From positions 1,218,501 through 1,282,500 of the forward strand of contig CP073213.1 in assembly GCA_020342235.1 (NCBI GenBank): a DNA stretch of 64,000 bases, written 5' to 3'. The notes beneath the pieces are model-generated. The model did not search any database and was not told the origin of the DNA. It saw only the letters and a program-made list of their open reading frames with translations. The stretch is from Saccharomycopsis phalli. Lineage: Eukaryota; Ascomycota; Saccharomycetes; Ascoideales; Saccharomycopsidaceae. Shown one piece after another: positions 1 through 9,918 of this stretch (position 1 is its first letter; every line of letters starts with the position of its first letter). The translations under genes were made by a program, and so were the position numbers.

Positions 1-937
1 ATCGTGCTCCGCCAATGGCGTCCACCTCGTCAAAGAAAATAATACACGCTTTTTTGGTGCGCGCCATCTCAAACAACTCGCGCACCATCCGTGCACCTTC
101 GCCGACGTATTTCTGCACCAACTCCGACCCAATGACCCGGATAAACGTCGCGTCGGTACGGTTGGCCACGGCACGTGCACAGAGCGTCTTTCCGGTTCCC
201 GGTGGGCCGTACAACAATATTCCTTTTGGTGGGTCGATTCCCAAGGTGACAAACCGCTCAGGCAGCAAGAGCGGCAACTCCACGACCTCACGTAGCTTCT
301 CAATCTGGTCCTTGCATCCTCCAATGTCGCCGTAGGTCACGTCCGGTTTCTCCTCCACTGTCATCATCGTCACTGATGGGTCGATTTTCGGTGGCAACGG
401 AAGCTGTATGTCGTACTTCATTCTGTCCACGCCGACCCGCATGCCTTCTTCGATATCGGTTGGCGACACATTCTGGCCAAGTCCCACGACAAACTTGGCA
501 ATCTGCTTGATGGTGATGACGTACTTTGCCTTTGACTCCGAGTCGCGGTTCCCGCCAATAAAATTGAGCCCGTTGAATTGCGAGTAGCCCTCTTGGCTCT
601 CTTCACTATTCTCATCGCCACTCACTATTATCTTGGTGCATCTTGCCACTTGCAAGGACTCTGCTCTCATGCGCTGCTTGTCGGCAGCAACGTCCCACAA
701 ATGGGGAGACGAAAGCCCCGTGTCGGACTCCTTGATGCCGATTTTGTCCTTGGTCTTTTGCTCCACATCTTGGATATCCTTTTCGATCTTCTTGATGGCA
801 TCCGCATACGGTGCGGCCCCATACGACTTGAGAACTTGGATATCGCCCTCGCTCAACGGCTTGATCTTTTCATCTGGCTTGTCATTATCTTCCTCAATTG
901 GCGCCTGGTACTTTTCCCAGTCGGCTTTCGGAGCCAT
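1..937 (-). CDS. RPT1: 26S proteasome regulatory ATPase Rpt1, N-terminal two thirds (cut by window edge)
   Basis: AAA ATPase of the proteasome base ring, which unfolds ubiquitinated substrates and threads them into the 20S core. Read from the ATG at 935-937, the frame is open to the window edge (312 complete codons). It starts [13 protein letters not shown], close to yeast Rpt1. An OB-like region is followed by the AAA domain, with Walker A GPPGTGKT near residue 243 and Walker [10 protein letters not shown] near residue 300. The rest of the AAA domain and the C-terminal tail (about 155 residues by comparison with yeast) lie outside the window. The codon at 263-265 is CTG where yeast Rpt1 has Ser (LLSPERF), which supports CUG=Ser. 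A PACE-like box and a Reb1-type site lie upstream. Confidence 0.96.
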   Translation of the reverse strand, partial: MAPKADWEKYQAPIEEDNDKPDEKIKPLSEGDIQVLKSYGAAPYADAIKKIEKDIQDVEQKTKDKIGIKESDTGLSSPHLWDVAADKQRMRAESLQVARCTKIIVSGDENSEESQEGYSQFNGLNFIGGNRDSESKAKYVITIKQIAKFVVGLGQNVSPTDIEEGMRVGVDRMKYDIQLPLPPKIDPSVTMMTVEEKPDVTYGDIGGCKDQIEKLREVVELPLLLPERFVTLGIDPPKGILLYGPPGTGKTLCARAVANRTDATFIRVIGSELVQKYVGEGARMVRELFEMARTKKACIIFFDEVDAIGGAR

Positions 938-955
938 GTTTATTCTTGTTGTTTG

Positions 956-965
956 GGAGGCAAAA
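956..965 (+). promoter_or_regulatory. PACE-like Rpn4 box upstream of RPT1
   Basis: GGAGGCAAAA lies 19-28 bp upstream of the RPT1 ATG, in reverse orientation to the gene. Known Rpn4 boxes of proteasome genes are GGTGGCAAAA in Saccharomyces and, as I recall, GAAGGCAAAA in Candida. This sequence is one base from each. Rpn4 control is inferred from the match and the gene's identity. Confidence 0.55.
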
Positions 966-1002
966 TGTGTGTGTGTAGTTTGAAAAATCACCAGGCATGC
1001 AG

Positions 1003-1010
1003 TTACCCGG
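1003..1010 (-). promoter_or_regulatory. Reb1-type site upstream of RPT1
   Basis: TTACCCGG on the plus strand (CCGGGTAA in gene orientation), about 66 bp upstream of the RPT1 start. It matches the general regulatory factor Reb1 core, which clears nucleosomes in yeast promoters. The same octamer recurs at several housekeeping promoters in this window. Confidence 0.6.
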
Positions 1011-1061
1011 TTACAGTGCGGTATAATGTCAGGTAGTATATGTATTTAAGATATGCCAGTG

Positions 1062-1134
1062 ATTGTGATAATAGACGGTTATTGTGATAATAGATGGATA
1101 TTGTGATAATAGACGGTTATTGTGATAATAGACT
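1062..1134. repeat. 19-bp tandem repeat
   Basis: About four copies of a 19-bp unit, attgtgataatagacggtt, with small changes, between the RPT1 promoter and the RPC25 3' end. No coding sense seen. Confidence 0.85.
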
Positions 1135-1216
1135 GTGGGTGGTTGTTTATTTAGTGTGTACGGTTCACAATTGTCACGGTCCAAGGTATTTACATAATCT
1201 CATGGTTGAGATCAAC

Positions 1217-1382
1217 TCACTAGTCAATCTCACCAGTCAATCTCACTAGTCAATATCACTAGTCAATATCACTAGTCAATATCACTAGTCAATATCACTA
1301 GTCAATATCACTAGTCAATATCACTAGTCAATCACACTCACTAATCAATCACACTCGCTAATCAATCACACTCACTAGTCAA
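1217..1382. repeat. 13-bp tandem repeat array downstream of RPC25
   Basis: About a dozen copies of a 13-bp unit (cactagtcaatat and variants), degrading at both ends. It fills most of the RPT1-RPC25 gap, whose remainder (to 1472) holds only the RPC25 3' flank. Confidence 0.9.
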
Positions 1383-1472
1383 TGCTATTCTATAGTTTCT
1401 TTCTGCCTGTCAACCTGTTAACCCCTCAACTAGTCAACCCCTCAACCACTTCTCTCCTCCGCTTGATCCACT

Positions 1473-2093
1473 CTACGTCCACCAGGATATCACCCCCATT
1501 CCATCATTTTGACAACTGGCAATCAATGCATACGGAGGTGGTGCCAGCGGTTCGTTCTTTGTATCCTTCTCCTCTGCTTCGTCGTCCACATCTAATATCG
1601 GTCCAGTAGGCTTGATATTGGTAAAGATCTCCTCCTCGACTCGGAATAGGATTTTCTCATTCACATCAAAAAACAAGTCCATTTCCGGGTCGTCCTGGTC
1701 GGTGCGCCACACCCAGACATTCTCAGTGGGTTTCCAGAAACAGTCCTCAAACAACATGTCCTTGGGAATGAAGATCTCGTCAAAGAAGTCAGTCTTGATC
1801 TTGATTCCCTCTTCGGTAGACAGCTCGATCCAACCAACTAGCACCTCTCCAATAAACGGTTTAAACACAACTAGCCGAAGCACGACTTTAAAATAGACCG
1901 AGCCGTCGCCTGGCTTCAACAAGCCGTCCTCGACCTTCAACAAATCCCATACGGCTACGCCTAGGCCAAGACCCGGCACGATTTTGTTGGCGTATTTTTT
2001 GTTGAGCTCTCCAATGAGGACCTTCTTCAAGTCAGTATCAAAACTGTCCGGAGTGACCTGCACCAAGTCCGATAATTTTGATAGAATAAACAT
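1473..2093 (-). CDS. RPC25: RNA polymerase III subunit Rpc25
   Basis: Pol III stalk subunit (Rpb7/RpoE homologue) that pairs with Rpc17 and takes part in initiation on tRNA and 5S genes. The 206-residue protein, close to yeast Rpc25 in length, starts MFILSKLSDLVQV. It has the N-terminal tip domain (NKYANKIVPGLG-like segment) followed by an OB/S1 domain (VFKPFIGEVLVGWI, IFIPKDMLFEDCFW). It ends SCQNDGMGVISWW, like yeast's SCQTDGMGLVSWW but with Thr as last residue. The frame is open further upstream, but the ATG at 2091-2093 begins exactly where the family begins. It is divergent from CCT8, and the 107-bp intergene carries an 18-bp palindromic promoter element. Confidence 0.95.
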   Translation of the reverse strand: MFILSKLSDLVQVTPDSFDTDLKKVLIGELNKKYANKIVPGLGLGVAVWDLLKVEDGLLKPGDGSVYFKVVLRLVVFKPFIGEVLVGWIELSTEEGIKIKTDFFDEIFIPKDMLFEDCFWKPTENVWVWRTDQDDPEMDLFFDVNEKILFRVEEEIFTNIKPTGPILDVDDEAEEKDTKNEPLAPPPYALIASCQNDGMGVISWWT

Positions 2094-2131
2094 GGGCTCG
2101 GGGGTGATGAGGCAGGCTGAAAAATTTACGG

Positions 2132-2149
2132 TGCGTGCCCGGGCACGCA
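2132..2149. promoter_or_regulatory. Palindromic GTTGCGTGCCC element between RPC25 and CCT8
   Basis: A perfect 18-bp palindrome, TGCGTGCCCGGGCACGCA, followed by acc so that the minus strand reads GGTTGCGTGCCC. It lies 39 bp from the RPC25 ATG and 52 bp from the CCT8 ATG. Single copies of the half site occur at three other promoters here. The factor is unknown to me. Confidence 0.6.
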
Positions 2150-2200
2150 ACCAGGGAGTGGGAAGGATAATTTTTCAAAGAGGCAATTGACAAAGCAACA

Positions 2201-3886
2201 ATGTCACTTAAACTTCCAGGGGCTCCGAACGCGGGACTTTTCAAGCAGGGGTACCAGACCTACTCGAATGCGGATGGTGCTGTGTATCGAAACGTTGAGG
2301 CGTGCAAGGAGATCTCGTCGATGGTGCTTACGTCGATTGGTCCGTGTGGACGCAACAAGATCATTGTGAACCATCTCCAAAAGGTTTTCATCACGAACGA
2401 CGCGGCGACGATGCTCCACGAGATGGAGGTTGTGCATCCTGCGGTGAAGTTGTTGGTGATGGCTTCTGAGCAGCAGGAATTGGAGATGGGCGACCAGACC
2501 AGTTTGGTGATTATCTTGACTGGGGAGTTGTTGATCCAGGCGCAGAAGCTCATTACGTTGGGGTTGAGTGCGACGGAGGTGATCCAGGGGTACAGCATGG
2601 CGAATGCGTTTGCCTTGGAGTACTTGGAGAAGCATCTCACTGTGGACAAGGTGGACGACTTTTACGAGCCTGCGAGCTTGAAGAAGATCATCAAGCCGGT
2701 TTTGGCGTCGAAGCAGTACGGCTCGGAGGATTTGCTTGCGGACTTGGTGGTCGAGGCGATTGGCCACGTATTGCCCAAGAAAAAACCGGACAGTGGTCCG
2801 GCAGTGTTGAAGAGTTTCAACGTCGACAGCATCCGGATTGTCAAGATCTTGGGCTCGTCGTTGCAAGGGTCGAGTGTGATCAAGGGCATGGTTTTTCCGC
2901 GTGAGCCTGAAGGCCAGGTGAAGAATATCAAGTCCAAGGCCAAGGTCGCGGTGTTCACGTGTCCAATTGACATTTCCACCACCGAGACAAAGGGCACGGT
3001 GTTGTTGCACAATGCCCAGGAGATGCTCGACTTTAGCAAGGGCGAGGAGGATCAGTTGGAGCAGATTGTCAAGGAGATCCACGATGCCGGAGTGCGAGTG
3101 GTGGTTGCTGGCTCGAGTGTCGGGGACTTGGTGTTGCACTACATGAACCGTTATGGCATCTTGTTGTTGAAGGTGTCGTCCAAGTTTGATCTCCGACGCG
3201 TGAGCCGTGTCTGTGGAGCTACGCCAATGCCTCGGCTCGGAGCTCCAATGCCAGAGGAGGCCGGCACAGTGGATGTGGTTGAAACCACGGAGATTGGCGG
3301 TGACCGGGTCACAGTGTTCCGCCAGAGCGACGAGAGCACCCGGACGTCGACGATTGTGTTGCGGGGCGCGACCCAGAACGCGTTGGATGACATTGAGCGG
3401 GCCATTGACGACGCAGTGAGCTCAATCAAGGGCTTGACCAAGGACATCCGGTTGTGTCCTGGGGCAGGGGCCTCTGAGACCGAGTTGGTGAACCATGTCA
3501 CGGCGTACGGCGAAAAGACCCCCGGGCTTCTCCAGTTGGCCATCAAGAGCTTTGCCCAGGCGTTTGAGGTGGTGCCACGCACCTTGGCCGAGACTGCGGG
3601 ACTCAACTCCACCGAGATCCTTCCAAAGTTGTATGCCGCGCATACCAACAGCCCAGAGGGCATCTACCAGGGAATTGACGTCGACAATGACGATGGTAAT
3701 GGCTTGACCAATATCCGCACCCAGCAGATATTCGACTTGTATGTCAGCAAAAAGTCTGCCATCAACCTTGCGACCGAGACGGCAAACACAATCTTGTCGG
3801 TGGACCAGATTATCATGGCCAAGCGGGCTGGTGGACCAAAGATGCCTGGTGGCCCTAGACCTGGTAACTGGGATCAGGACGATTAA
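2201..3886 (+). CDS. CCT8: TRiC/CCT chaperonin theta subunit Cct8
   Basis: One of eight subunits of the cytosolic chaperonin ring that folds actin, tubulin and WD proteins. The 561 residues are collinear with yeast Cct8 from MSLKLPGAPNAGLFKQGY to the C-terminal PGGPRPGNWDQDD. Landmarks are LTSIGPCGRNKI (residues 43-54), TNDAATML (65-72), FNVDSIRIVKI, the apical domain with RVCGATPMPRLGAP, and LAETAGLN. One key motif departs from the family: the phosphate-binding GDGT(N/T) reads GDQTS at residues 97-101, so Gln99 replaces Gly. I find no CTG codon in the whole gene. The start is the first ATG of the conserved N terminus. Confidence 0.97.
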   Translation: MSLKLPGAPNAGLFKQGYQTYSNADGAVYRNVEACKEISSMVLTSIGPCGRNKIIVNHLQKVFITNDAATMLHEMEVVHPAVKLLVMASEQQELEMGDQTSLVIILTGELLIQAQKLITLGLSATEVIQGYSMANAFALEYLEKHLTVDKVDDFYEPASLKKIIKPVLASKQYGSEDLLADLVVEAIGHVLPKKKPDSGPAVLKSFNVDSIRIVKILGSSLQGSSVIKGMVFPREPEGQVKNIKSKAKVAVFTCPIDISTTETKGTVLLHNAQEMLDFSKGEEDQLEQIVKEIHDAGVRVVVAGSSVGDLVLHYMNRYGILLLKVSSKFDLRRVSRVCGATPMPRLGAPMPEEAGTVDVVETTEIGGDRVTVFRQSDESTRTSTIVLRGATQNALDDIERAIDDAVSSIKGLTKDIRLCPGAGASETELVNHVTAYGEKTPGLLQLAIKSFAQAFEVVPRTLAETAGLNSTEILPKLYAAHTNSPEGIYQGIDVDNDDGNGLTNIRTQQIFDLYVSKKSAINLATETANTILSVDQIIMAKRAGGPKMPGGPRPGNWDQDD

Positions 3887-3904
3887 TAGATGTATGTTCT
3901 GAGT

Positions 3905-4055
3905 TTGTAGAGGGGGGAGTATGTATTGTAGAGTGGATGGGGGAGTATGTATTGTAGAGTGGATGGAGTGGTGTTTATTATGGAGTGGTGTTTATTGTAG
4001 AGTGGATGGAGTGGTGTTTATTATGGAGTGGTGTTTATTGTAGAGTATTGTAGAG
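3905..4055. repeat. Imperfect tandem repeat downstream of CCT8
   Basis: Alternating gtagagtggatgg and agtggtgtttatt units begin about 20 bp after the CCT8 stop. The array belongs to the series of 3'-flank arrays in this window. Confidence 0.8.
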
Positions 4056-4245
4056 TGTCTGTTCTGTTGTAGGCAGTCTATTTTCATGTAATGCAGCTTG
4101 TTTTACTATAGAGAGATATGCTTAGAATAATTTATTCACTTGGAATAAATAATTCACTTGGAGTAATTCATTTGTTAAAGTAAAAACCACAAGTCACCTA
4201 CAACCGAGAAACACGTAAAATTCAATTCAATCTTCACTACCGTCC

Positions 4246-4723
4246 GATTATTCAATTACAAGGCAACAAAACTCATCTTGTAATATAGTAACTAGGATAT
4301 CAGTTTGTGAAATAGCTAAAATATATTCGCTCGACTATTCAAAGAATAGCCTGGCTATTTATATCCGGAAAAGGCAAGTCACATTTTTTGGTCCAAGGAA
4401 TGGTCGAGCCAGGTCCATTTCCTAGTCAAAGGGAATGAACTTGGCTAGACCATTTCCCAAGAGTCAAACAGACAGTGAATAGAAATTTAGGTCATCCCTT
4501 TTTCTTCTTCATTACAATAATATTTATTTGTATTCAGCTATATATTGTCTCCGGAATTACGGTTATTCAACAAATATATTTCACTCAGGAACATCCTGAG
4601 GCATTGCTGAAAACTCACGTCACTCTCAAATAGTGCTTGGAATTAAACTTTATTTGAGCAGTCGTATTGTTGATACATGGTGCTTGTATTGATTGTGTAA
4701 GATTCAGATTATTCAATTACAAA
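4246..4723. repeat. Dispersed repeat fragment A (possible solo LTR or other transposon relic)
   Basis: The segment 4517-4680 resembles fragments at 58.05-58.32 and 58.70-58.87 kb (shared cores ctatatattgtct, aggaacatcctgaggca and gttgatacatggt-type blocks). The segment 4270-4345 resembles 61.98-62.07 kb. A 16-bp direct repeat, gattattcaattacaa, brackets the interval (4246-4261 and 4707-4722). No coding capacity is seen. It is a decayed fossil whose family cannot be named from the sequence. The rest of the CCT8-NOP9 gap holds tandem repeats and the NOP9 promoter. Confidence 0.5.
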
Positions 4724-4948
4724 GAAAAAATTCGTCTATAATTAACTAAATATCCGTGCAAAAGTTTGCAACAATGTCACACTCTCTAGACGATGAAAAT
4801 TGTCATTGTCATTATTTTACTGTGTCCATTATAGACTGTCCATGGTGGTCCAATGCATCCAGTGTACATTTTGCAGTCATTATTCGCATATGGTGCAGTT
4901 TACATGTTAACATCCAACTGAATGTACAATTAACAACGGCAAGAATAA

Positions 4949-5042
4949 TCATCAATTTCAATCATCAATTTCAATCATCAATTTCAATCATCAATTTCAA
5001 TCATCAATTTCAATCATCAATTTCAATCATCAATTTCAATCG
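4949..5042. repeat. 13-bp tandem repeat (catcaatttcaat) upstream of NOP9
   Basis: Seven near-perfect head-to-tail copies of a 13-bp unit. A 144-codon open frame across them is repeat-driven and does not look like a gene. Confidence 0.92.
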
Positions 5043-5364
5043 CCATCAATCACCAATTCTATACCATTCTAGCTCCAATGTGATTGTTTCCCCCAATCAA
5101 CCCATCGCTATGCCAGTGCTTAACCTCGGGTGTTTCCATTTTCATTGTGCTGCAGCGCACTCCAACGGTAAAATGATGGTACGAAAATAATGTCAAAATG
5201 ACAAGAACAACAATTAAATTTACTAGTCCATTACCACAGATCAAAACACTCGACAACACCAATGAAATACTCAACACCAATGAAAATCTCGACAAAAATC
5301 AAAACTGACTTCTAATCCAAGACACTTGAATTCCCATGCTCTACTGACATGCCAAACCACGCGT

Positions 5365-5372
5365 CCGGGTAA
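5365..5372 (+). promoter_or_regulatory. Reb1-type site upstream of NOP9
   Basis: CCGGGTAA, 39 bp upstream of the NOP9 ATG, in gene orientation. Confidence 0.6.
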
Positions 5373-5410
5373 TTGCAATATTAAATTTTTTTATCAGATA
5401 CAACAGTACA

Positions 5411-7393
5411 ATGGCCAAGGTACGAGGAAGAAGACGTCTAGAAAAGGACAAGAAGGAAAAAGAAAAGTTGGAGCGCGCAATTGAAGGCGTGGCAGATTCC
5501 AATGAAGCAAACTTGGAAGTGCCCAACCCGTTCTATGGTCTGGTGGATCCAATCGAAAACGGCTACTTCAAGGAAGCCGAGAGCAAGTTGAATGTAAACT
5601 TGTTTGAAAACGACGAGGACAGACAGTTGTACATTGCCAGCATCTTCGAGGAATGCAAGGGCAAGGAATTGAAGTTGGTCACCAACCAAATCACCTCGAA
5701 ATTGATCGAGCGATTGATTCTCAACAGCAATGCCCTGCAATTAAAGAGCCTCTACCGCAGCTTTTCTGGCAACTTTGTTGCCCTTTCGCACCACAAGTAC
5801 GCCTCACACTGCTTAGAGACGCTTATTGTGCGTAGTGCTGCGCTTATAGAGAAGGAAATCCTCGGCGAAGATCAACAAGAAGACGAGGAAGAGTTGTTTT
5901 CCACGGTCGAGACCTTGATTGGGTACATGCTCAACGAGCTCAATCCGTACCTGAGGGAGATGATGTCACATCAGTATGCTTCTCACGTTTTAAGAGTCGT
6001 CATGTTGGTTCTCGGAGGAAAAGAGTTGCCGTCGGCCACAGTCGGAACCTCGGTGTTGAGAAGCAAAAAGTCAAAAGTCGCACGGAAGATGATCGAAATC
6101 AAGGACAGTGAGGATTATAAGAAGAAGTTCCAAGTGCCTGAAAGCTTCAAGCAGCAGTTGGAGACGTTATTGACCACCTTGCGAAAAGGCCAGACCACCG
6201 AGTCGCTTCGTAACATGGCCCTTGAGAAAATCGCGTCACCGGTATTACAGTTGATTATTCAGTTGGAGGGAATTGTAGACAAGGAACGCGCATTTTACAA
6301 CACCATATTTCTTCCACACGGCTCGGAAGCAGACTCCCTGGAAAGAGGGTTTGTGGAGTACTGTTTGAGTGACGCTGTGGGATCGCATTTCCTCGAGGCA
6401 GTAGTGAGGTTTGCGGTCCAGAAAAACGTGACTCGGCTTTATACATTGTACATGAAGGACCGGCTTATGAAATTGGTCAAGAGAGCAAATACTGGCTTAT
6501 TTGTTGTGGAGGCGTTGTTGCACAAGTTAGGCAAAGGCGAGGTGAAGTTGGCATTGGACCAGATGATTCCTGAGATTGGCAGTTTGATTGACATCAACTT
6601 GGACTTGGGAAAGACTATAATAGACGCTTCCAAGAACCAGAAGGATTACAAGCGAGATGAGATCATCGAGGAGATCTTAAAAAAGTACTCCAAGGACAAT
6701 ATGATTGAGGATATCTTGAAATTGGAGTCCTCGACTTTGGGGAACACAAACGACGACTGGCCCACTGCAGAAGAGAGATGGCGGGCATTATTTTTGCAGA
6801 AGCTTGTGGATTACGATCCAAAGTTGCTTCTGTTTGCCATTGACTCGGTCATGAACTTTTCCCAGGAGAAGCTAGTGCAAATGTGTTTCCACGGAGTGTT
6901 TTCCCACGTCATTGAGAGTGTGTTAGTTCCTACTGCAGACGTAATCAGCCGAAGAAAGTTGTGCAATTGCTTCCGAGGCAAGATCGTGGAGTTGGCGTGC
7001 AATGCATATGGCTCTCACGTGGTGGACAAGTTGTGGGACTTTACCGTGAAATTGACAAACTACAAGGAGATATTTGCCCAGGAGTTGTTCAAGAGCACCG
7101 AGAAGGTGAAGGAGAGTGGGTACGGCAAACAAGTATGGAAGAACTGGAGCATGGACATGTATGTTCGCAAGCCAAGCGACTGGAAGTTTCTTGTGAAGGA
7201 GCAAGAAAAGGTTTTTGAAAAGGCCAAGGAGGAGGCTAAGAAAGAGGCAGAAGCAAAGGAAGGTAAGGAGGCAGAAGCAAAGGGAGGTAAAGAGGGAGAC
7301 CAAGAGGGAAATAAAAAGCCAAGTCATAATAAACGGTCGAAAAAGCGATCCAAGGGTCCGAATTCCGAATCCTCGAAAAAATTCAAAGCATAG
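5411..7393 (+). CDS. NOP9: Pumilio-repeat ribosome-biogenesis factor Nop9
   Basis: Nucleolar PUF-like protein that binds 20S pre-rRNA and is needed for 18S rRNA maturation. The 660 residues compare with 666 in yeast. It opens with a basic MAKVRGRRRLEK segment. PUF-type repeats follow throughout, for example GKELKLVTNQITSKLIERL (residues 78-96), HKYASHCLETL and HQYASHVLRVV, DAVGSHFLEAV, FSHVIESVL and NAYGSHVVDKLWDF. STLGNTNDDWPTAEERWR is almost identical to yeast Nop9 and separates it from Puf6 and Pumilio proteins. The C-terminal tail is Lys/Glu-rich and then basic (nucleolar type). It is followed 88 bp later by DBP4 on the same strand, another ribosome-biogenesis gene. Confidence 0.95.
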   Translation: MAKVRGRRRLEKDKKEKEKLERAIEGVADSNEANLEVPNPFYGLVDPIENGYFKEAESKLNVNLFENDEDRQLYIASIFEECKGKELKLVTNQITSKLIERLILNSNALQLKSLYRSFSGNFVALSHHKYASHCLETLIVRSAALIEKEILGEDQQEDEEELFSTVETLIGYMLNELNPYLREMMSHQYASHVLRVVMLVLGGKELPSATVGTSVLRSKKSKVARKMIEIKDSEDYKKKFQVPESFKQQLETLLTTLRKGQTTESLRNMALEKIASPVLQLIIQLEGIVDKERAFYNTIFLPHGSEADSLERGFVEYCLSDAVGSHFLEAVVRFAVQKNVTRLYTLYMKDRLMKLVKRANTGLFVVEALLHKLGKGEVKLALDQMIPEIGSLIDINLDLGKTIIDASKNQKDYKRDEIIEEILKKYSKDNMIEDILKLESSTLGNTNDDWPTAEERWRALFLQKLVDYDPKLLLFAIDSVMNFSQEKLVQMCFHGVFSHVIESVLVPTADVISRRKLCNCFRGKIVELACNAYGSHVVDKLWDFTVKLTNYKEIFAQELFKSTEKVKESGYGKQVWKNWSMDMYVRKPSDWKFLVKEQEKVFEKAKEEAKKEAEAKEGKEAEAKGGKEGDQEGNKKPSHNKRSKKRSKGPNSESSKKFKA

Positions 7394-7481
7394 AATATAC
7401 AACGTAATACACTCTACATTTGTAAGATTTTGCAGGCTGCATGGTGAAAAATAAATAAATTTTTTCTGCTCATCGTTCATC

Positions 7482-9707
7482 ATGGGACAGCAAAAGAATA
7501 GCAGGGCCAAGCGGAAACAAATAATAAAGGAGTCAAAGCTATATATTAAATCGCTCGAAGATAAAATCCAGGAATTAAGCAATGACACACCCGTAAGTCA
7601 GTTCTCCGAGTTGCCCATTTCAGAAGGCACTCTCAAAGGATTGCAGGAAGCCGGATTCGTTTCCATGACAGACATTCAGAAAAAGACCATTGGGCTAGCA
7701 CTTAAAGGCCTGGATATCCTTGGTGCTGCGCGAACAGGCTCCGGCAAAACCTTGGCGTTTCTTATCCCTACAATTGAAAAGTTGTTTAGAATGTCCTGGA
7801 ACGACTACGATGGGTTGGGTGCACTCATAATCAGTCCTACGCGAGAACTAGCCATGCAAATATATGATGTCATCACGAAGATTGGAAAGTACAACAACTT
7901 CTCGTGTGGTTTGGTGATTGGAGGCAAGGACTTGAAGTTTGAAAAGGAGCGTGTGGCCAGAATGAACATTTTGATTGGCACGCCGGGCCGGATCTTGCAG
8001 CACATGGACCAGACTGCTGGATTTGACTTGTCGAATTTGCAGATGCTCATCTTGGATGAGGCTGATCGGATCTTGGATATGGGATTCAGAAAGTCGGTGG
8101 ACTCGATTCTCGAAAACCTCCCACCGACAAGACAGTCGTTGTTGTTTTCTGCTACACAGACTAAATCCGTGAATGACTTGGCAAGATTGTCCTTGGTGAA
8201 TCCTCAATATATTGACACCGAGCCTGTGGATGCCAAGTCCTCGCCGGAGAACTTACAAGAAAACTACATTGTGGTGCCTCTTCCAGACAAGTTGGATGTG
8301 CTCTGGAGTTTCCTCAAGACGCATCTCAAGAGCAAGATTATCGTGTTTTTCTCTTCCTCTAAACAAGTCCATTTTGTATACGAGACATTTAGAAAGATGC
8401 AACCGGGTATCTCGTTGCTCAAGCTTCACGGTCGCCAGAAGCAGACCCTGAGAATAGAAACCACATACAAGTTTTCAAAGGCGAACCACGTGTGTTTATT
8501 GGCCACAGACATTGTGGCCAGAGGCTTGGATTTCCCTGAAGTGAATTGGGTCGTGCAAGTTGACTGTCCTGAAGATGGTGATACCTACATCCATCGGGCT
8601 GGTAGAAGTGCACGTTTTGGCAAGGAAGGAAACTCGTTGTTGATGCTCACCGAGGCCGAGGAAGAGTACTTTTTAGACTTGTTGAAGACGCAAAAGAAGA
8701 TCGAGCCAAAGAAGTTGAACATCAAAGCGAACAAGAAAAAGTCCATCAAGGACAAACTACAGTCGCTCTGTTTCTCGGACCCGGACCTCAAGTACTTGGC
8801 CCAGAAAGCATTCATCTCGTACTTCAAGTCGGTGTACCTCCAGAAAAAAATCGATGTTGCCGACTTGCCTGCTGAGGAATTTGCCAAGTCGCTTGGCTTG
8901 CCTGGTGCGCCAAAAATCAAGCTCAAGGGTAATGGTGCTGCCAGCAAGGAATTAAAAAATGCCCTGAGACAGCTTCTCAAGCTCTCCAAGGCAAACGAGG
9001 AAGGTGAAATCGAGGAGAAGAAGAAGGAGCGAACCAAATACGACCGGATGTTTGAGCGGCAGAACCAAAACGTTCTTTCTGAGCACTACCAAAAGGTGAT
9101 CAAGGGCGGAGAGGAAGAAGATGACGACGACTTCATGCAGGTGAAACGAACCGATCACGAGCTTGTCGATGAAGAGATACCAGACCTTTCGGTTCCCGTG
9201 TCGAAGCGGCAGCTAAAGAAGTCGCTATCTAGAAAGGCATCATTGGCCAACCAGGGCAATTCTGTGAAGTTAAAGTTTGACGACGACGGTGTTGCGCATC
9301 CGATCTACGAGCTTGAGGATGAGGAGGATTTCAGAAAGAGGGGTGATGCTAAAGACCAGATCCAGGAGTTTGTGGCCAAGGAGAAGAAGCAATTGGAGCA
9401 AGTGGATATCGAAGATAAGCAGGTGGCTAAGGAGAAGAAGCAAGAGAAGAAGCGCAGACGCAAGGAGTTGATGAAGGAGGCAGAGGATTTCAGCAGCGAT
9501 GAAGAGGTACAGTATGTTACTGGAGACGTTGATTTGGATCGAGATATGGAGTCGTCAAGCGAGGACGAGCCGGAGCCTAAGAAGCCTAAATGGTTTCAGA
9601 AGGACGTGGAGAGTGATGAAGAAGACAATGACAATGTTATTGAGTACGATGAGCCAGAGACATTGGAAGATTTGGAGGCTTTGACTAGTAAGTTGATTGG
9701 CAATTGA
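7482..9707 (+). CDS. DBP4: DEAD-box RNA helicase Dbp4 (Hca4), ribosome biogenesis
   Basis: Nucleolar ATP-dependent helicase of early 18S pre-rRNA processing, involved in U14 snoRNA release. The 741 residues contain a Q motif ([16 protein letters not shown]-type), Walker A ARTGSGKT (83-90), [16 protein letters not shown] (about 192), SAT, the RGLDFPEV motif and [10 protein letters not shown]. The long charged C-terminal extension with acidic clusters is typical of Dbp4/DDX10. The CTG at 8448-8450 lies in the KQT-x-R segment, where homologues carry polar residues. Human DDX10 ends the equivalent Q-rich string with Met-Arg-Arg. The start is the only ATG before the conserved N terminus, and it follows a short AT-rich leader. 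Confidence 0.95.
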   Translation: MGQQKNSRAKRKQIIKESKLYIKSLEDKIQELSNDTPVSQFSELPISEGTLKGLQEAGFVSMTDIQKKTIGLALKGLDILGAARTGSGKTLAFLIPTIEKLFRMSWNDYDGLGALIISPTRELAMQIYDVITKIGKYNNFSCGLVIGGKDLKFEKERVARMNILIGTPGRILQHMDQTAGFDLSNLQMLILDEADRILDMGFRKSVDSILENLPPTRQSLLFSATQTKSVNDLARLSLVNPQYIDTEPVDAKSSPENLQENYIVVPLPDKLDVLWSFLKTHLKSKIIVFFSSSKQVHFVYETFRKMQPGISLLKLHGRQKQTLRIETTYKFSKANHVCLLATDIVARGLDFPEVNWVVQVDCPEDGDTYIHRAGRSARFGKEGNSLLMLTEAEEEYFLDLLKTQKKIEPKKLNIKANKKKSIKDKLQSLCFSDPDLKYLAQKAFISYFKSVYLQKKIDVADLPAEEFAKSLGLPGAPKIKLKGNGAASKELKNALRQLLKLSKANEEGEIEEKKKERTKYDRMFERQNQNVLSEHYQKVIKGGEEEDDDDFMQVKRTDHELVDEEIPDLSVPVSKRQLKKSLSRKASLANQGNSVKLKFDDDGVAHPIYELEDEEDFRKRGDAKDQIQEFVAKEKKQLEQVDIEDKQVAKEKKQEKKRRRKELMKEAEDFSSDEEVQYVTGDVDLDRDMESSSEDEPEPKKPKWFQKDVESDEEDNDNVIEYDEPETLEDLEALTSKLIGN

Positions 9708-9723
9708 TGTTACTCTGTATTTG

Positions 9724-9880
9724 TAGTCGTGGTGTAGGTGCAGCCGTGATGTAGTTGATTGTGTGCCCTGCCTGAGCGGAGATTTGCAGCCCTGGTCTAG
9801 TTAATCGTGTGCCTTGTGTATTTGCAGCCCTGGCGTAGTTGATTGCGGGCCCTGCCCGAGTGGAGATTTGCAGCCCTGCC
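9724..9880. repeat. Imperfect tandem repeat between DBP4 and CTK2
   Basis: About two copies of an 80-odd bp unit containing gagatttgcagccctg and gtagttgattg. It begins 17 bp after the DBP4 stop and ends just upstream of CTK2. Confidence 0.8.
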
Positions 9881-9918
9881 AAAAAATATATTTTGGTATA
9901 GCAGAGAGGTAAAAGAGC

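Noticed and set aside
2204-3139. 311-codon minus-strand frame opposite CCT8
   Set aside because: Antisense shadow of a GC-biased, highly conserved gene; His/Gln/Arg-rich with no domain.
4756-5190. 144-codon plus-strand open frame
   Set aside because: Its middle is the 13-bp tandem array and the flanks have no protein-like composition; it is repeat-driven.
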